Shown here piece by piece: positions 60,574-64,000 of a stretch of DNA of 64,000 nucleotides (within the stretch, counting starts at the first letter, position 1; every line of letters begins with the position of its first letter). Below the pieces are notes generated by a model, which was not told where the DNA came from, searched no databases, and saw only the letters and a list, made by a program, of their open reading frames with translations. Location of the stretch: NCBI GenBank assembly GCA_005502925.1, contig SCPD01000002.1, positions 682,001 to 746,000 on the forward strand. Reading direction: 5' to 3'. A program made the position numbers and the translations under genes. The DNA is from Rhizobiales bacterium Y(2018). GTDB lineage: Bacteria > Pseudomonadota > Alphaproteobacteria > Rhizobiales > Aestuariivirgaceae.

Positions 60574-62952
60574 TCACTTCAGATATTGCACCTTGAGCCC
60601 TTCGATCTTGCCGTTGAAGGCAAAGGGCTTGCGATCGAAATAGGAGAGCGAGACCGGTGAATAGCTGTCTCTGCCGACATCGAACGCGTCATTGGCGGTG
60701 AAGGTCAGCGGCGCCGAGCGCGGCACGCGCCCTTTGGCCACTTCCTTGCCGTCGATGCGGATGACGACGTCGAGCGGCCCGGCATGCGTATTGTCCACCT
60801 TCTGCGTCTCGACTTCGATCTTGACCTTGCCGCCCGCCGGCGGGACAGGCGCCTCGATCCGCGTCCGTTCGATCTCGAACAGATTATACTCATAGGTCAG
60901 CTTGCCCTGATCCACGAACAAGGCGACGCCTCCCGAGAAGGCGCCGAGTGCATAAAGAACACCCTCCGCGTCGGGCTGCAGGTCCGCCTCTATGGTGACG
61001 AGATTGCTGCGCGCCCCGACTTTCGGCGCGGTGAATTCCGGCACCCCGATGACCTCTTGCGTGAAATTGAACTCGGTCGCGGGATTGGAGGGCGCGTCTT
61101 CCGGATGGAAGACCACGGACCACAGCCCGCCACCGATCGGATAGACCTTGTTGGCTATCGCATCGGTGCCGAATGTCTTCTTCAGCGCCTCGACCTTCTC
61201 AGGGTTATCAGCCGCGACGTCCTTCGCCTGGGAGTAATCCTTGCTGAGATCGTGGAGCTCCCACACGTCATTGTCCGGTGACCATTTGAAGATGGCGGGG
61301 TCGAGACCGGGTTTCCACGGGATGCGGGGGCCGAATACGGATGCGATCCACTCGTCCTGAAAATAGGCTCGGCTTCCCATGATTTCGAAATACTGGCCTT
61401 TTTTCTGACCTGGCGCCGTCACCGAGTCGAAGCTGTAGGTCATGCTGACCCCGTCGAGAGGATCCTGTGTTATGCCGTCGACGAGCTTCGGCGGCTTTAT
61501 GTCCAGGACGTCATAGATCGTCGGCACGATATCGTTGACATGATGGAATTGCGACCGCGGCGTCTTGTCCGCTTTGATCTTGCTGGGCCAGGAAACGACG
61601 AGCGGTGTACGGGTTCCGCCAAAATGTGCCGCGACGAGCTTGGTCGAGCGGTGCGGCGTGGAGCCGGCCCAAGCCCAGCCGGCATGATACATGTTGTCGG
61701 CCTTGGGCGATCCCAGCACGTCCATCCCGCCGAGCTCGTTCATCGCGCGGATATGGTCCTTGATCTCCGTGCGGATGCCGTTCTGCGCGAGCAGTTCGCT
61801 GAGTGAGCCGTTCTGGCCCTCGGCGCTCGAGCCATTGTCACCCCACACATAGAAGATGAGCGTGTTCTCGCGGACGCCCATCTCGTCGAGAGCCTGCAGC
61901 AGACGGCCGGCCTGGACATCCGCATGTTCGGTATAACCCGCGAACACTTCCATGAGACGGCGCTGGAACGGCTTCTCCTCATCGGGAATGTCCTGCCATC
62001 CGGCGAGCGAGTCCGGGCGGGGCGTGAGTTCGGTGCCTGCCGGAATCCAGCCGATTTCCTTCTGGCGGGCAAAGACCGTCTCGCGCATCTTGTCCCAGCC
62101 GCCGTCGAACCGGCCTTTGTACTTGTCCGCCCACTCCTTGAAGATGTGATGCGGGCCATGGCCGGCGCCCGGAGCCCAGTACATGAAGAAGGGCCGGTCC
62201 GGCGTCAGCGCGTGGACCTGCTTCATCCACGCGACGGCCTTGTCGGTCATGTCGACGGTGAAATGGTAACCTTCCTTGCCATGCGAGGGATCGACCCGCA
62301 CCGTGTTCTCCACGACGGCGGGCTCCCATTGCGAGGATTCACCGGCAAGGAAGCCATAGAAGTAGTCGAAGCCGATGCCTTCACCCGCCGGCCAGTCCGT
62401 ATAGGGGCCGACGGCGGTGGTCTCATTGGCCGGCGTGTTGTGCCACTTGCCGAAGGCGGCCGTTGCATAGCCGTAATAGCCGAGCACTTTCGCCGCGGTC
62501 GCGGAGGTGCGCGGAATCCGGCCGGTATAGCCGTCCCAGTCATTGGCAAGCTCGGCGATCTGGCCATTGCCGACGCGGTGGTGATTGCGCCCGGTGAGCA
62601 AGGCGGCCCGGGTGGGCGAACACATGGCGGCATTGTGGAACCGATTATAGGAAACACCTTGATCCGCCAGGCGGCTCAATGTGGGAGTGTTGATCACACC
62701 GCCAAAGGCTGAAGGCAGCGCCGGCCCGACATCGTCCAGCATGATGACAACGATATTCGGCGCGTTGGCGGGCAGGTGCGACTGCGGCGGCAGCGGGCTG
62801 TAGGTCGATTGGGCGATGGTCGGACCCGCTTTGCTGCCCGACGGCTTGGGCGGAAATGGCAGCGACTCCTGGGCGATCGCGGGGGCGCTCAACAGCAACG
62901 CTGTCGCGCTCAGCCCCAGCCAGCTTGCTCGCAGCTTCTTAAGAGATGTCAT
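60574..62952 (-). CDS. Arylsulfatase-type sulfatase
   Basis: A 792-residue exported sulfatase. After a signal peptide (SWLGLSATALLLSAPAIAQE), the metal site begins with NIVVIMLDDVGPALPSAFG (Asp pair). The maturation motif is HNAAMCSPTRAALLTGRNHH (C-x-P-x-R), so the cysteine becomes formylglycine. Further active-site groups are in AFGKWHNTP, MYWAPGAGHGPHH and FYVWGDNGSSAEGQNGSL. The C-terminal 200 residues form an extra domain seen in long arylsulfatases. ATG 62952 has AGGAGG just upstream. The gene overlaps the FGE gene by 14 bases, so activator and substrate enzyme are co-translated. Confidence 0.94.
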   Translation of the reverse strand: MTSLKKLRASWLGLSATALLLSAPAIAQESLPFPPKPSGSKAGPTIAQSTYSPLPPQSHLPANAPNIVVIMLDDVGPALPSAFGGVINTPTLSRLADQGVSYNRFHNAAMCSPTRAALLTGRNHHRVGNGQIAELANDWDGYTGRIPRTSATAAKVLGYYGYATAAFGKWHNTPANETTAVGPYTDWPAGEGIGFDYFYGFLAGESSQWEPAVVENTVRVDPSHGKEGYHFTVDMTDKAVAWMKQVHALTPDRPFFMYWAPGAGHGPHHIFKEWADKYKGRFDGGWDKMRETVFARQKEIGWIPAGTELTPRPDSLAGWQDIPDEEKPFQRRLMEVFAGYTEHADVQAGRLLQALDEMGVRENTLIFYVWGDNGSSAEGQNGSLSELLAQNGIRTEIKDHIRAMNELGGMDVLGSPKADNMYHAGWAWAGSTPHRSTKLVAAHFGGTRTPLVVSWPSKIKADKTPRSQFHHVNDIVPTIYDVLDIKPPKLVDGITQDPLDGVSMTYSFDSVTAPGQKKGQYFEIMGSRAYFQDEWIASVFGPRIPWKPGLDPAIFKWSPDNDVWELHDLSKDYSQAKDVAADNPEKVEALKKTFGTDAIANKVYPIGGGLWSVVFHPEDAPSNPATEFNFTQEVIGVPEFTAPKVGARSNLVTIEADLQPDAEGVLYALGAFSGGVALFVDQGKLTYEYNLFEIERTRIEAPVPPAGGKVKIEVETQKVDNTHAGPLDVVIRIDGKEVAKGRVPRSAPLTFTANDAFDVGRDSYSPVSLSYFDRKPFAFNGKIEGLKVQYLK

Positions 62953-63982
62953 TCTTTCCTCCTGGCCTGATGACACATCTGAAACCTATGTGACATGTCG
63001 AGGTGTCTATGGCCTCGGCATGCCGCGCCGCAGGGCGATAGCGGCGGCAATAACTGGGCGCGCAAAGATGCGAGCCGCCCTTCAGGACCTTGCGGGGAAT
63101 CCTGATCTCGGGCTGATCCGGATCGTAGCTGTCGGCTTCGCAGCCGCCGCGATGGCGTTGGGGAGCGCAGCATCCTTTCGATGCCGTCACTTCGTGCCGC
63201 GGAGAAAACCAGTCCGAGGTCCATTCCCAGACATTTCCGATCATGTCGTAGAGGCCGTAGCCGTTCGGCGGAAATGCCTTGACCGGTGAGGTGCGCAAGT
63301 ACCCGTCTCGAGCCTCGTTCACTGCCGGAAAATTCCCTTGCCATGTATTGGCCATGTGGCGGCCTTTCGGCGTGAACTCCGCGCCCCAGGCAAACTCGGC
63401 CTGCTCGAGAGCGCCTCGCGCGGCGAATTCCCACTCCGCCTCGTTTGGAAGGTCCTTGCCCTTCCACCGCGCATAAGCGAGCGCGTCATGGTATGAGACA
63501 TGGACGACAGGATGATCGCCGAGGCCCTCGAGGCTGCTCTGCGGGCCGTAGGGATGGATCCAATCGGCGCCCCTCAGGAAGGACCACCATTGTGTCCAGT
63601 CCCTTAGATCGGCATATTTTCCGGGCGGTCGGAAGACCAGCGATCCCGCATACAGCATCTCCGGCAGGATGCCTGGATAGTCCTGTGGATCGGGCGTGGA
63701 CTCGGCGAACGTACGATAGCTTGTGGCGGTAACGAATTCCGCGAACTGAGCGTTTGTGACGGGCGTCTCGTCGATGAAGAATCCCTCGACGCGAACGTGA
63801 TGCGCCGGCCCCTCTTCCGGATAGTGCCGATCAGACCCCATGCGGAACGCGCCGGCGGGCACGAAAATCATGCCATCCTGTTCAGACCTTGGCGGAAATT
63901 CAGCGTGAGCCGCTTCGACCTGCACGGCTGGCCTCCCTTTTGGTCCGATGTCTGCACGGTTTTCTATCGGCCCCGGCAGCAA
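62939..63982 (-). CDS. Formylglycine-generating enzyme (SUMF1 family), 5' end near window edge
   Basis: Converts the sulfatase active-site cysteine to formylglycine using O2 and copper. 347 residues are readable from TTG 63982, and the frame stays open to the window edge at 64000, so the true start may lie upstream. Family motifs: DGMIFVPAGAFRMGSDRHYP, DETPVTNAQFAEFV, LPNEAEWEFAARGAL, GNVWEWTSDWFSP and KGGSHLCAPSYCRRYRPAAR. The last holds the Cys-x4-Cys pair corresponding to the two active-site cysteines of human SUMF1. It lies directly upstream of its likely client sulfatase. Confidence 0.92.
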   Translation of the reverse strand: MLPGPIENRADIGPKGRPAVQVEAAHAEFPPRSEQDGMIFVPAGAFRMGSDRHYPEEGPAHHVRVEGFFIDETPVTNAQFAEFVTATSYRTFAESTPDPQDYPGILPEMLYAGSLVFRPPGKYADLRDWTQWWSFLRGADWIHPYGPQSSLEGLGDHPVVHVSYHDALAYARWKGKDLPNEAEWEFAARGALEQAEFAWGAEFTPKGRHMANTWQGNFPAVNEARDGYLRTSPVKAFPPNGYGLYDMIGNVWEWTSDWFSPRHEVTASKGCCAPQRHRGGCEADSYDPDQPEIRIPRKVLKGGSHLCAPSYCRRYRPAARHAEAIDTSTCHIGFRCVIRPGGKNDIS

Positions 63983-64000
63983 TCCTATGCTGCCGGGCTC

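Overview
The window is high-GC, densely coding DNA from an alphaproteobacterium, most likely of the order Hyphomicrobiales (Rhizobiales). Three things point there. The order ubiA-pmbA-cysQ-DUF4170 divergent from rsmE-gshA is characteristic. So is the cytochrome aa3 locus (ialB / coxB-coxA-ctaB-coxF-ctaG-ctaE-DUF983-surf1) followed by threonine synthase, an M16 peptidase, an acetyltransferase and an EAL protein. Palindromic intergenic elements of the kind common in this order also recur. I cannot assign a genus. No rRNA, tRNA, CRISPR array, insertion sequence or prophage was seen.

Layout. 0-8 kb: tail of a MaoC-like dehydratase, ribF, a secreted small protein, a lysR/flavin-oxidase pair divergent from an MFS pump and a PRISE-type reductase, and a low-GC membrane gene. 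6.4-12.7 kb: the minus-strand operon ubiA-pmbA-cysQ-DUF4170-alpha/beta hydrolase, and plus-strand rsmE-gshA. 12.8-16.9 kb: a tandem DUF2569 duplication, an ATC-hydrolase-like gene with a nitronate monooxygenase, and a LysR regulator facing a DUF1127 gene across a perfect 19-bp palindrome. 17-21.2 kb: the most unusual block, a 714-residue trypsin-like protease/NUC1 nuclease fusion followed by two DUF937 proteins, one carrying a glycine-rich 32-residue repeat and one a histone-like basic tail. 21.2-25 kb: MATE pump, HAD hydrolase, class V aminotransferase-like enzyme and a YefM-YoeB toxin-antitoxin pair. 25-37 kb: tldD, ialB, the cytochrome oxidase operon, thrC, M16 peptidase and GNAT.

37-47.4 kb: a 1225-residue membrane c-di-GMP phosphodiesterase, a MOSC-ferredoxin reductase-ferredoxin fusion, yqgE, a DsbD-like periplasmic domain protein, a peroxiredoxin, a repeat-rich gap, then ispH-rnhA. 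47.5-58 kb: a heme-type TonB receptor, a tandem glycine riboswitch controlling gcvT-gcvH-gcvP, a hydratase-like enzyme, an MBL-fold hydrolase and a succinate-semialdehyde dehydrogenase. 58-64 kb: two small membrane proteins, a DUF2167 protein, an NTF2-like protein, and a sulfatase with its formylglycine-generating enzyme, which runs towards the right edge.

Functional themes are aerobic respiration (aa3 oxidase subunits plus assembly factors CtaB, CtaG and Surf1), redox and thiol handling (gshA, peroxiredoxin, DsbD-like protein), quinone synthesis (ubiA), one-carbon metabolism under glycine control, and a scatter of accessory genes. The best candidates for something undescribed are the protease-nuclease fusion, the DUF937 pair beside it, and the LysR/palindrome/DUF1127 switch. 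Starts were adjusted from the longest open frame wherever overlap, homology between copies or a Shine-Dalgarno sequence argued for it. Family names come from motif recognition by eye, without a database search.
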